Shown piece by piece: positions 8,339 through 16,201 of a stretch of DNA of 64,000 nt. Below the pieces are notes generated by a model. The model was not told where the DNA came from and searched no databases. It worked only from the letters and a program-made list of their open reading frames with translations. Numbering within the stretch: position 1 is the first letter of the stretch; each line of letters starts with the position of its first letter. A program made the translations under genes and the position numbers. The stretch comes from Halochromatium salexigens (GTDB taxonomy: Bacteria; Pseudomonadota; Gammaproteobacteria; Chromatiales; Chromatiaceae). The DNA lies in NCBI RefSeq assembly GCF_016653295.1, contig NZ_NHSF01000010.1, positions 1 to 64,000 on the forward strand. Reading direction: 5' to 3'.

Positions 8339-9118
8339 TCAATCGGCCGCGTTGGGCTGGAACTGTTCCTCTGCGGCGGACAGGGTGTTGGTTTGGGGGT
8401 CGCTGGTGCTTCGCTCGAGCTGTTCGAGAAGCCGGCCGATCGATCTGATCGAGGGTTGCCGCTGTTCGGCAAGGGCGCTGCGATCGATCGTATCGAGGAG
8501 TTCGCGCAGGACGCCTGGGTCGCGCGGGCAGCGGCTGAGGATATAGCTGATCATCGCGTCGCCGAGGCGCAGTCCGCGCTGCTCGGCGCCGATGCGCAAT
8601 AATTCAGCCCGGCCGGCGTCGCTCAGGGGTTTCAGGTTATAGCTTGGGCCTGCGGCCAGGCGCGATGAGAGATCGGGGAGCTGGAGGCCGAGCCGGCCGG
8701 TCGGCTGGCGCGCGGCCGCGAGCAACCGTCGTCTGGCATCTCGGGCGCGGTTGTAGAGGTTGAACAGTGCTTGCTCCCAGGCGCGATTGCCGGCAATGGC
8801 CTGGACCGCGTCGAGAAGAATGGCGTCGCGCTGCTCGAGGTCATCAAGGACATCCGGGGTGAGCTTGGGTGTATCCAGCGGCAGGTAGATGACGCTGAGC
8901 CCGCGCTGGCGGATCTCGCCGGCGGCGCAAACCAGTAAGCGTGACTTGCCGCTCGCCGCCGCGCCATGGATATAGAGATAAGGCTCGCCGCTACCATCAG
9001 CCCAGTGCCGCACGGCGGCTACGACGGACGCGTTGCCATGTGACACAAAACCGTCAAGTCCGCTCGGTTCCGGTTGGCGTAGCGCGAGCGCAAGCTGCGG
9101 AGGTGGCGGCTCGTGCAC
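8339..9118 (-). CDS. hda: DnaA regulatory inactivator Hda
   Basis: Hda is an AAA+ protein that, with the DNA clamp, stimulates ATP hydrolysis by DnaA and so limits re-initiation of replication. The protein aligns with the DnaA-type AAA+ core. It has Walker A GAAASGKS, a Walker B/sensor region around DAILLDAVQAI, and an arginine-rich RLAAGPSYNLKPLSD segment. The open frame extends to 9244, but that part overlaps the preceding flavoprotein gene and looks like antisense sequence. The GTG at 9118, just before the PQLALALR clamp-binding-like motif, is the likely start and gives about 259 residues. The C-terminal tail of about 20 polar residues is longer than usual. Confidence 0.85.
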   Translation of the reverse strand: MHEPPPPQLALALRQPEPSGLDGFVSHGNASVVAAVRHWADGSGEPYLYIHGAAASGKSRLLVCAAGEIRQRGLSVIYLPLDTPKLTPDVLDDLEQRDAILLDAVQAIAGNRAWEQALFNLYNRARDARRRLLAAARQPTGRLGLQLPDLSSRLAAGPSYNLKPLSDAGRAELLRIGAEQRGLRLGDAMISYILSRCPRDPGVLRELLDTIDRSALAEQRQPSIRSIGRLLEQLERSTSDPQTNTLSAAEEQFQPNAAD

Positions 9119-9125
9119 CGGGGGT

Positions 9126-9761
<636 letters not shown>

Positions 9762-9808
9762 TTAGCAGGATAGCATGAGGCTGTCATCGGGCCCTGCGCG
9801 CCGCGTTT

Positions 9809-10681
9809 TTAGTGTTGGGCCAAGGGCGCGGTGGCGTTGACGACACCCGTGAACAGCCCGCGCGCATCAACCGCATCGAAGCGGTAACCGCGATTGCAGA
9901 ATTCGCAGGTCACGTCGATCACCCCCTGCTCGGCGATGAGGTCATCGATCTCCTCCGATCCAAGCGCGCGCAGGTTGTCGGCAATCCGTGTGCGTGAGCA
10001 GTTGCATCGGAAGGCCACTGGTTCGGGTTCGAAGAGCCGGATGTCTTCCTCATGGAACAGACGCCGCAATAGATTGGGCGCGTCTTGTTGCAGCAGTTCA
10101 TGCGACTGCACGGTATCGGCCAGGATCACGGCTCGGTTCCAGTCGTCCTGGTCATCGGTATCCCCTGGCAAGCGCTGCAGCATCATGCCGGCCGCGCGTT
10201 TGTCATTCACGGCAAGCCAGAAGCGCGATGGCAGTTGCTCCGAGGAGGCGAAGTAGCCCTCGAGAGCGGCGCCGATTCCAGCGCCCTGCAGCGGCACGAT
10301 GCCTTGGTAACGGTCGCGATGCTTGGCGTCGATTGTCAATGTTAATCGCCCATTGCCAAACAAGTCCTGTAGATCGCCAGCCGGGATGTCACCCTCCCAG
10401 CGGGCCAGGCCCCTGACCGTTCCCTTGTGGGTCGCTTGGGCAACCAGCGTGCGAATCGGGCCCTCGCCTTGAGCCTGGAGGATCAGCGAGCCCTCGAGCT
10501 TGAGCGTGGCGGTGAGCAGCAGCACCGAGACCAGTGCTTCACCGAGCGGCTGCTTCACGGCCTGTGGATAGCTGTGACGCTCGAGTACGGTTTGCCAGGT
10601 GGTATCGAGTCGAACCAGCTCGCCGCGGACGCGCGAGTGTTCGAAGACGAAGCGGTGCAACGAATCGGAATCGGACGACAT
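9809..10681 (-). CDS. hslO: Hsp33 redox-regulated chaperone
   Basis: Hsp33 is a cytoplasmic holdase activated by oxidation of a C-terminal zinc site. The 290-residue protein shows the FVFEHSRVRGELVRLD N-terminus and the zinc-binding cysteines as CNC (about residues 226-228) and CEFC (about 260-263), matching the family's C-X-C and C-X2-C pattern. Length is normal. It stands alone, with gaps of 65-92 bp on either side and no terminator that I can see. Confidence 0.95.
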   Translation of the reverse strand: MSSDSDSLHRFVFEHSRVRGELVRLDTTWQTVLERHSYPQAVKQPLGEALVSVLLLTATLKLEGSLILQAQGEGPIRTLVAQATHKGTVRGLARWEGDIPAGDLQDLFGNGRLTLTIDAKHRDRYQGIVPLQGAGIGAALEGYFASSEQLPSRFWLAVNDKRAAGMMLQRLPGDTDDQDDWNRAVILADTVQSHELLQQDAPNLLRRLFHEEDIRLFEPEPVAFRCNCSRTRIADNLRALGSEEIDDLIAEQGVIDVTCEFCNRGYRFDAVDARGLFTGVVNATAPLAQH

Positions 10682-10746
10682 ACTAGCTCCAGCGTCGATC
10701 GAAAGCAGGCGGGATGGCCAATGGTCGGTTGGTCTGGCGGCGGGTG

Positions 10747-11055
10747 TCAGGGACGCGGCAGGCGCGCCTCGACGCTGGCTGTTTTCTGCGTGAGGCGGCC
10801 CTGGGTTCCCTCTCGAATATCGAGCTTGACCGTGGCATAGACGCGTTGGCAGCCAGCCTCGGCAAGCACTGCGTGCGCCTGTTCGATGAGCGATAACGCA
10901 GCGCCGATGTGTTCAGTCTCGAACAGGGTCCCCATGGCGGTCAGCTGATAGGGATGGCCGCTGTCGGCGATCAATGCCACCACGGACGCGACGTAGCCGC
11001 TCAGGTGCTCGCCTTGACCGACGGGGAAGATGCTGAGATCAGCGAGAACAGACAT
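10747..11055 (-). CDS. MTH1187-family thiamine-binding protein
   Basis: This small (102 aa) ferredoxin-like-fold protein belongs to the MTH1187/YkoF-like family that binds thiamine or related ligands. The N-terminus (MSVLADLSIFPVG) and the AMGTLFE segment are typical. Two ATGs occur, at 11061 and 11055. A strong GGAGG ends only one base before the first but seven before the second, so 11055 is chosen. No thiamine riboswitch is visible upstream. The gene diverges from the plus-strand gene starting at about 11117. Confidence 0.8.
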   Translation of the reverse strand: MSVLADLSIFPVGQGEHLSGYVASVVALIADSGHPYQLTAMGTLFETEHIGAALSLIEQAHAVLAEAGCQRVYATVKLDIREGTQGRLTQKTASVEARLPRP

Positions 11056-11116
11056 GAACATGCCTCCGGGTTTAAGCTAAGCGGGTATTCGCCGTTCCTT
11101 GCTGTCGCGCTCGCAC

Positions 11117-11599
11117 ATGTCGATGACCATCAACCCAACGCCAGATTTCAAGTTCGGTGCCGATCCTGACTGGGACAGCCCGTTGAACTTCAAGCTAACG
11201 CCCGAACTCATCGCGCATGCGCTGATGGAGACAGCCTCTGCGGTACACACGGGATGGGAGAGCTGCGTTGACGATGACGCGATCCTGTCACAGATTGCGG
11301 CGATGGACGAGACAGGCGATAAAAGTATCCGGCTCATCGAGCAGGAGTTTATCGATGAGCAGGATAACACCGCTGCCTGGCATGATTGGACCCTCGAAGT
11401 GCGGGTCGGGTCTGTCTTTATCCTGGCTCATTGGCAGGCACGCTCGAGTGCTCCGGCGGTGGATTGGGAGTGGTCGGCCGCCGCGGCCGAACGTGCGTTT
11501 GAGCGCGCCTGCGTGCTGCTAGGTCGGCGTGTGCGCCGTAGTCTGGTCGTCGAAGAGCCGGTGCGGCCAGAACTACCGCCGCGCTCAAGCCGGCACTGA
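11117..11599 (+). CDS. hypothetical protein, about 160 aa
   Basis: I do not recognise this gene. The protein is soluble, acidic in its first two thirds (ESCVDDDAILSQIAAMDETG) and ends in a basic Arg-rich tail. It lacks a signal peptide or membrane segment. The frame is open from a TTG at 11099, but the ATGs at 11117 and 11123 are better starts, and neither has a clear ribosome site. It is followed 66 bp later by a DUF6489-type gene on the same strand and diverges from the thiamine-binding protein gene. Confidence 0.6.
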   Translation: MSMTINPTPDFKFGADPDWDSPLNFKLTPELIAHALMETASAVHTGWESCVDDDAILSQIAAMDETGDKSIRLIEQEFIDEQDNTAAWHDWTLEVRVGSVFILAHWQARSSAPAVDWEWSAAAAERAFERACVLLGRRVRRSLVVEEPVRPELPPRSSRH

Positions 11600-11665
11600 C
11601 AGAGGGGCCCACTCTCATCCGAGGAGCCCAGATTTGAGCCATAGGATCACCACTGGGGAAAGCTG

Positions 11666-11935
11666 ATGAAATTTCATATCGACGTCGAGGTGTCGCCAGC
11701 CGAGCTGCGTCAACTCATGGGGCTTCCAGATCTCGAGGGGCTACAGCAGCGTATGCTGCATGATATTCAGGCGCGCATTGAGCAAGGCGCCGAGGGCTAT
11801 GACCCGATGGAGCTGATGCAGCCTTACTTCAAAACGAGCCTCGCTGGGATGGACATGATGCAACGATTATTCGCCGCAGGAATGGGGGCGGCGGCGTCGG
11901 GCCAAACTCCGGGGAATGAAGAGAACAGGCGCTGA
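11666..11935 (+). CDS. DUF6489-type small protein, 89 aa
   Basis: The short protein begins MKFHIDVEVSPAELRQLMGL and is rich in methionine and charged residues, with an amphipathic C-terminal half ending in a Gly/Ala stretch. I recognise it as a conserved DUF6489-type protein of unknown function. A GGGGAAAG sequence about 6 bases before the ATG serves as ribosome site. Transcription would run into the bidirectional hairpin at 11986-12012. Confidence 0.7.
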   Translation: MKFHIDVEVSPAELRQLMGLPDLEGLQQRMLHDIQARIEQGAEGYDPMELMQPYFKTSLAGMDMMQRLFAAGMGAAASGQTPGNEENRR

Positions 11936-11985
11936 TCGTTCGCCGTTGGTCTCTGCTTGAGAAGTCCGAGCATTGAGCCGACGCC

Positions 11986-12012
11986 AAAAAAGCCGACCTA
12001 AAGGCCGGCTTT
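11986..12012. terminator. bidirectional intrinsic terminator with an alternative hairpin
   Basis: Read on the minus strand this is a 10-bp stem (AAAGCCGGCC/GGTCGGCTTT, one G-T wobble) with a TTTA loop running into a T-tract. It is a good terminator for the minus-strand gene ending at 12036. On the plus strand the same stem could stop the gene ending at 11935. The left arm can also pair perfectly with 12020-12029 (GCCGACCTAA at 11992-12001 with TTAGGTCGGC), so two mutually exclusive hairpins are possible. Confidence 0.8.
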
Positions 12013-12035
12013 GCGCAGGTTAGGTCGGCCTGTAC

Positions 12036-12374
12036 TCAGTAACCGCCTTTGCGCTGCACCTCGGGGAGACCGGCGATCTTGGTGCCTTGCTTGGTCGGTG
12101 CCAGCGGGAACAGCTGGTAGACCTCCTTGCTGCTCGGCTTGCTACCCCACTTTTTGCCTATGTCCTTGAGGAGAGCCCGCTCCATGGGTTGGTTTTGGTT
12201 GTTGTTGAGGTACTCATCGCGCAGATAATTGATCACGTCCCAGTGGCGCTCGCTCAGCTCGATACCCTCGATCTCGGCCAGCGCTTGGGCGACATCTTCG
12301 TTCCAATCGAGGGGGTTGACCAGGAACCCGGAGTCGGTGGTTTCGATGCTCTTGCCGTTCACTTCGATCGTCAT
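12036..12374 (-). CDS. DsrC/TusE-fold paralogue lacking both redox cysteines (RspA-like)
   Basis: The 112-residue protein aligns along its length with DsrC, including the core HWDVINYLRDEY and the C-terminal IAGLP. Catalytic DsrC ends in a flexible arm with two cysteines, as the dsrC product at 18520 does. Here the arm reads GLPEVQRKGGY and the whole protein contains no cysteine. It therefore cannot carry persulfide or trisulfide sulfur. Cysteine-free homologues have been grouped as RspA and proposed to have regulatory roles. GAGGAG eight bases before the ATG sets the start. It is the last gene of a minus-strand series next to dsr and is followed by a terminator. Confidence 0.88.
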   Translation of the reverse strand: MTIEVNGKSIETTDSGFLVNPLDWNEDVAQALAEIEGIELSERHWDVINYLRDEYLNNNQNQPMERALLKDIGKKWGSKPSSKEVYQLFPLAPTKQGTKIAGLPEVQRKGGY

Positions 12375-12401
12375 GTCGAATGCTCCTCTCGTCGTTCAAT
12401 G

Positions 12402-12423
12402 CCGCCAACGGTCAGTTTGGCGG
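12402..12423 (-). promoter_or_regulatory. leader hairpin of the cysteine-free dsrC paralogue
   Basis: CCGCCAA/TTGGCGG forms a perfect 7-bp stem with an 8-base loop, about 28 bases upstream of the start codon at 12374. It would lie in the 5' untranslated leader if transcription starts at the promoter proposed at 12473-12500. Confidence 0.4.
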
Positions 12424-12472
12424 TCTGGGGTTGATCAATCATGGGCATGCAGCCGATCGGGACCGGCGCCCG

Positions 12473-12500
12473 CCTATGAAAACCCGCGAATATTAGTCAA
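12473..12500 (-). promoter_or_regulatory. candidate sigma-70 promoter for the cysteine-free dsrC paralogue
   Basis: On the minus strand TTGACT (12500-12495) and CATAGG (12478-12473) are 16 bp apart. The -35 is one mismatch from consensus and the -10 is poor. It lies in the 163-bp gap after the Cas6-like gene and would let this gene be expressed on its own. Confidence 0.3.
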
Positions 12501-12537
12501 TTGTTGTGCGGCCGTCACCTGCACGCGTGGCGCTTGC

Positions 12538-13233
12538 TCAGCTAGCGGTCTTTGCAACTGCGTCGATACCCTTATGCGGCAGAAAGATGCCGCATCCCAT
12601 GCTCTGGTGAGTGCCGATGCCCTGTTGCTGCAGCGCGATGGCGTCATCGTGGTTGAGCTCGGCGAGCATCAGACTGCGTGTCAGCATAGGGCCGGTGGGG
12701 GTGCTGAGTGATATGGTCTTTCCGCACAAGGCCTTGCGTATCTTGATTCCGCGCTGCCCGAGTTCGCTGGCGATACGTTGCAGGAACTGATCCTCGTTCT
12801 CGTCGGCATTGGCGACGACGTAGCGTGCAAACAAGGTCCTTTCGGGGCTGAGCGGGCGCTCCTTGGCCGGGCCGAGCGTGAAGCTTGAGCCCTCGATCTC
12901 GAGGGTTCGCCCTTCGAGCGCGGTTTTTAGCTCATCAGCGCGGGCACGTGGGAGGCGGATACCGAGCTTGGTGCGGCGCGAGGGTAGCAGATGCTGCTCG
13001 CGCCCGTGCGAGGGGCGTTCCCAGCCGTTTTGCGAGCCCGCGACGTGAATCGTATGAATGGCCGCCCGTGGCTCGTCGGCAAGCCAGGCGACGGCGCTGA
13101 TCAGGGCCTCGGAGAGCGCGTGTGCATGATCCACGGGCAGCGATTTGCATCGTTGCAGGGGGAACATGAGGTCGATGACATCATCGGGAACTTGGGGTTG
13201 CTGGGGCTCCGAATCGGATTCTTGCCAGAACAT
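12538..13233 (-). CDS. orphan Cas6/Cmx6-family protein
   Basis: The 231-residue protein resembles the type I-MYXAN Cas6/Cmx6 family, RAMP-fold proteins that cut CRISPR precursor RNA. Visible hallmarks are the N-terminal RCKSLPVDHAHALSEAL, histidines in AAIHTIHVAGSQNGW, RPLSPERTLFARYVV in the middle, and the C-terminal glycine-rich MGCGIFLPHKG. No CRISPR array and no other cas gene occurs in the window. It lies 9 bp after the helical-repeat gene and upstream of the cysteine-free DsrC paralogue, next to the dsr operon. Family recognition is from memory of the motifs. A present-day RNase activity and an RNA target are inference. Confidence 0.72.
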   Translation of the reverse strand: MFWQESDSEPQQPQVPDDVIDLMFPLQRCKSLPVDHAHALSEALISAVAWLADEPRAAIHTIHVAGSQNGWERPSHGREQHLLPSRRTKLGIRLPRARADELKTALEGRTLEIEGSSFTLGPAKERPLSPERTLFARYVVANADENEDQFLQRIASELGQRGIKIRKALCGKTISLSTPTGPMLTRSLMLAELNHDDAIALQQQGIGTHQSMGCGIFLPHKGIDAVAKTAS

Positions 13234-13242
13234 GGATCTGTC

Positions 13243-13962
13243 TCAGTTGACGGGGAGTTTGCCTTGTAAGGCGTCGCGATCGAACCACCACTGATCTTGC
13301 ACGAGTACGTCGACCACATTGCGCAGCCGGACGAGGAACTTCTCGGGCTCGCGAAGTTCTAGGCGATCGCGCCAGAGATCGAAAGCCTCTTGCGATTCAA
13401 CGCCGCTATGACGGCGGGCGACATCGGCGAGGATCTGCGATGCGAAGAAGCGGAGGTTCTCGCGTTGTACGCCTTCGGCGCGGACGTCGGCGAGAAAGAG
13501 CGCGGTGGTCGCGGCGACCGCAGCCCCGTCGGCATCATCTGGGGTCTCGTCGACGACATGCGATAGGAGTTCGATCGAGAGTTCGACATCGATCGGGTAG
13601 GTGACCGCGAGCCAGATCCCCTGACCAAGAGCGCTGAGCGATTGCGATTGCTCGGCGCGGAACAGGACATCGCAACAATCGGCCGCGGATTCGAAGGCGT
13701 CGCTGGCGATGAAAGCCTCGAAGGCTTCGCGAGCCAGCGGCCAGGCATCCTCGCCGCGGCCCAGCCCCACCAAGGTGCGGGCCTGTTGGAGTTGCAGCTC
13801 GGCTAATTGCGGGCGATCGGCGCCCATACGTTGGAGGGTGGCGTATTGCTCCTCGAGCGCCAGCAGGTGTGACTCCAGCGCTGCATCCTCAGCGGCTCGA
13901 GGAGTAATGGAATCAGCGGCTGTATCCTGCAACTGACTCCGCGTGATGTCGTAATGCTTCAT
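13243..13962 (-). CDS. TPR-like helical protein, 239 aa
   Basis: The protein is almost entirely alpha-helical by composition. Repeating amphipathic helices (LQLQQARTLVGLGRGEDAWP, AREAFEAFIASDAFESAAD) suggest tetratricopeptide-like scaffolding. No signal peptide, membrane segment or catalytic motif is seen. AAAGAG eight bases before the ATG supports the start. It precedes the Cas6-like gene by only 9 bp, so the two are almost certainly co-transcribed and may act together. I know no experimental function for this protein. Confidence 0.7.
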   Translation of the reverse strand: MKHYDITRSQLQDTAADSITPRAAEDAALESHLLALEEQYATLQRMGADRPQLAELQLQQARTLVGLGRGEDAWPLAREAFEAFIASDAFESAADCCDVLFRAEQSQSLSALGQGIWLAVTYPIDVELSIELLSHVVDETPDDADGAAVAATTALFLADVRAEGVQRENLRFFASQILADVARRHSGVESQEAFDLWRDRLELREPEKFLVRLRNVVDVLVQDQWWFDRDALQGKLPVN

Positions 13963-14104
13963 GGCAACTGCTCTTTGTCGCCGCGTACGGCGCTGTCCTC
14001 TTTATGAATGGATGCCTCAATTCCGCGACGACCGCGCAATCGGGCGCGGACGCGCTGGATGTGTCGCTCGCCTTGCTGTGGCTAGCGACAGGTGGTTGCC
14101 GTTG

Positions 14105-14296
14105 TTAACGCACAAGACCGCTAAATGCAGCCTCGAGCCGATCTTCCCAGTCATCCGGTGTGTCGGAGAACGGAGGCTTCACGTCGATGCGGAAGAATCG
14201 CTCACCGTGCCGCGCAATCTCCTGAATCGCGGGAATCAATTCTTCAAAGCTCTCAAGTTCTTTGTTGGAGACGAGAATATCGCTGAGCTTGAGCAT
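14105..14296 (-). CDS. small hypothetical protein, 63 aa
   Basis: This short charged protein (MLKLSDILVSNKELESFEEL at the start) has a probable helical N-terminus and a Pro/Asp-rich middle. No cysteine, signal peptide or membrane segment is present. An AGAGAGG about 10 bases upstream of the ATG supports it as a real gene. It is the first gene of the minus-strand series that diverges from dsrA across the 540-bp gap 14297-14836. I do not recognise the family. Confidence 0.6.
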   Translation of the reverse strand: MLKLSDILVSNKELESFEELIPAIQEIARHGERFFRIDVKPPFSDTPDDWEDRLEAAFSGLVR

Positions 14297-14567
14297 GCGG
14301 TCTGAACCTCTCTGGCTGAAAGCCGCCGATTGATCCGGTTAAATTCCGATGGCGCTGATTCGGCGTTATCGCCGACTGAACAGGTCAACGTCGTTCCGAG
14401 CAGGTAAAGCCACAACGGCATAAAAACAACTCGTGCAGCGGGGGGCTGCCTCCACGAACGGTCAGGTATCGGGGCGAGGGGCTGGCGCACGCAGTTGAGA
14501 AACGGTCTGGCAGGGGTGGCGGGGTCGGGAGTGCCACCTGAATAAGTTATTGGAATATTAGGATATG

Positions 14568-14596
14568 TTGACATAGGAGGAGCGGGGGCTTATGCT
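14568..14596 (+). promoter_or_regulatory. sigma-70-type promoter for the dsr operon
   Basis: TTGACA (14568-14573) and TATGCT (14591-14596) are 17 bp apart. The -35 is a perfect match and the -10 matches four of six positions. It is the best promoter-like sequence in the gap 14297-14836 and would give a leader of roughly 230 bases before dsrA. AT-rich DNA with TATT/AATA symmetry lies just upstream (about 14542-14567) and could bind a regulator. Position and quality are seen. Use in vivo is inferred. Confidence 0.6.
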
Positions 14597-14672
14597 CCAC
14601 GGCCAGAGTCAGCCGCCAACGCTCGCGCACTTAGGTTGCTGATCGGGAAAGAGAAAAAGTGTGGCTGTCAAC

Positions 14673-14688
14673 TATCCCCAAGGGGATA
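14673..14688. promoter_or_regulatory. palindrome in the dsrA leader
   Basis: TATCCCC-AA-GGGGATA is a perfect 7-bp inverted repeat with a two-base centre, about 77 bp downstream of the proposed -10. It could be an operator acting as a roadblock. As RNA the two-base loop is too tight to form a hairpin without opening the innermost pairs, so a DNA site is more likely. Confidence 0.4.
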
Positions 14689-14836
14689 TGAGGGGGTGTA
14701 CCTCTCTCCCTAAGGTGCGGTTTCCAGCTGGGCATGCCGCTCCGTATAGTGCAGCTCCGTGGCACGCGGCGCCGCGAACAAATCCGAATGCGATCTGTGT
14801 CTTACCACGACGTTTCTCGATAGGAGAGATAGCGAC

Positions 14837-16093
14837 ATGGCCCTCGACAAGCACCAAACTCCGATGCTCGACCAACTTGAAGACGGCCCCTGGCCGAGCT
14901 TCATCTCGGGCATCAAGCGTCTTCGTGACGAGCACGGCGACGAGCGCATCAATGCCCTCACGAACGACCTGCTCGGGCAGCTCGAGCACTCCTATGAAAC
15001 CCGCAAAGGCTATTGGAAGGGCGGGACCGTCTCGGTCTATGGCTACGGTGGCGGTATCATTCCGCGCTTCTCCGAGGTCGGTAAGGCTTTCCCGAAATCC
15101 AAGGAATTCCACACCCTGCGCGTGCAGCCGCCAGCGGGTAACCACTACAGCACCGCGATGCTGCGCCAGCTCGCCGATAGCTGGGAGAAGCATGGCTCTG
15201 GCCTGGTGACCTTCCACGGTCAGACCGGCAACATCATGTTCATCGGTGCCGACACCAATGCCACGCAGCATTTCTTTGACGAGATCAACGACTATGGGTG
15301 GGATCTCGGCGGCGCTGGACCTTGTGTGCGCACCGCGATGTCCTGTGTCGGCGCGGCTCGCTGCGAGATGTCTTGCACCAATGAGCTAAAGGCGCACCGG
15401 GCGCTGGTCAACAACTTCGTCGACGACGTCCATCGCCCGGCGCTGCCGTATAAGTTCAAATTCAAGGTCTCGGGCTGCGCGAACGACTGCCAGAACGCGA
15501 TCGAGCGCTCGGACTTCGCCGTGCTTGGCACCTGGCGTGACGATATGAAGGTCGATCAGAACGAGGTGAAGGCCTACGTCCAGGCCAAGGGTCGTCAGTA
15601 TATCGTCGACAATGTCATCACCCGCTGCCCGACCCAGGCGCTGTCGCTGAATGACGACGATACCCTAGAGGTCAATAATCGCGATTGCGTACGCTGCATG
15701 CACTGCCTGAACGTGATGCCGAAGGCGCTGCATCCCGGCGACGATAAGGGCGTGACCATCCTCATCGGCGGTAAGCGCACGCTTAAGATCGGCGATCTGA
15801 TGGGCACCGTGATCGTACCCTTCCGCAAGCTCGAAACCGAGGAAGACTACGAAGAGATGGTCGAGATGGGCGAGAACATCATCGACTTCTGGGCTGAGAA
15901 CGGCCTCGAGCACGAGCGCTGTGGTGAGATGATCGAGCGCATCGGGTTGGCTAACTTCCTCGATGGCATCGGCATCGAGCCCGAGCCGAACATGCTCAGC
16001 CACCCGCGCCAGAGTTCCTATGTGCGCATGGACGGCTGGGACGAGGCCGCCGAGCAATGGTTCGAGCGCCAGGCTGAGAAGGCTGCCGGCTAA
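14837..16093 (+). CDS. dsrA: reverse dissimilatory sulfite reductase alpha subunit
   Basis: DsrA with DsrB forms the cytoplasmic alpha2beta2 siroheme enzyme that oxidises sulfur, delivered on DsrC, to sulfite. The 418-residue protein shows the siroheme/[4Fe-4S] cysteines in SCVGAARCEMSC (about residues 169-180) and SGCANDC (about 213-219). A ferredoxin-like cluster CVRCMHC follows at about 284-290. The frame is open back to 14759, but the ATG at 14837 has TAGGAGAG eight bases before it and matches the known N-terminus (MALDKHQTP). It opens a 15-gene locus collinear with that of A. vinosum. Operon context and the presence of dsrL mark it as the oxidative type. Confidence 0.98.
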   Translation: MALDKHQTPMLDQLEDGPWPSFISGIKRLRDEHGDERINALTNDLLGQLEHSYETRKGYWKGGTVSVYGYGGGIIPRFSEVGKAFPKSKEFHTLRVQPPAGNHYSTAMLRQLADSWEKHGSGLVTFHGQTGNIMFIGADTNATQHFFDEINDYGWDLGGAGPCVRTAMSCVGAARCEMSCTNELKAHRALVNNFVDDVHRPALPYKFKFKVSGCANDCQNAIERSDFAVLGTWRDDMKVDQNEVKAYVQAKGRQYIVDNVITRCPTQALSLNDDDTLEVNNRDCVRCMHCLNVMPKALHPGDDKGVTILIGGKRTLKIGDLMGTVIVPFRKLETEEDYEEMVEMGENIIDFWAENGLEHERCGEMIERIGLANFLDGIGIEPEPNMLSHPRQSSYVRMDGWDEAAEQWFERQAEKAAG

Positions 16094-16117
16094 GGGGTCG
16101 CTCAGGTTGGCCGTGGA

Positions 16118-16142
16118 CACCGGCGGGGAACGCCCGTCGGTG
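16118..16142 (+). repeat. stable hairpin between dsrA and dsrB
   Basis: CACCGGCGGG and CCCGTCGGTG pair over 10 bp (one G-U) around a GAACG loop, 24 bases after the dsrA stop. No U-tract follows, so it is not a classical terminator. It could protect the 3' end of the dsrA message or mark an RNA-processing site. Confidence 0.55.
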
Positions 16143-16201
16143 CCGGTTTCGCCGAATTCGATCAGCACCTAACTGTTTACTGATTTACTGGAGAGTTACC
16201 G

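Noticed and set aside
10682-11062. thiamine (TPP) riboswitch before the thiamine-binding protein gene
   Set aside because: No TPP-riboswitch core sequence was seen in the short divergent gap 11056-11116 or around the gene.
14759-14836. upstream extension of dsrA from 14759
   Set aside because: It lacks a ribosome site and family similarity. The ATG at 14837 has TAGGAGAG and the expected N-terminus.
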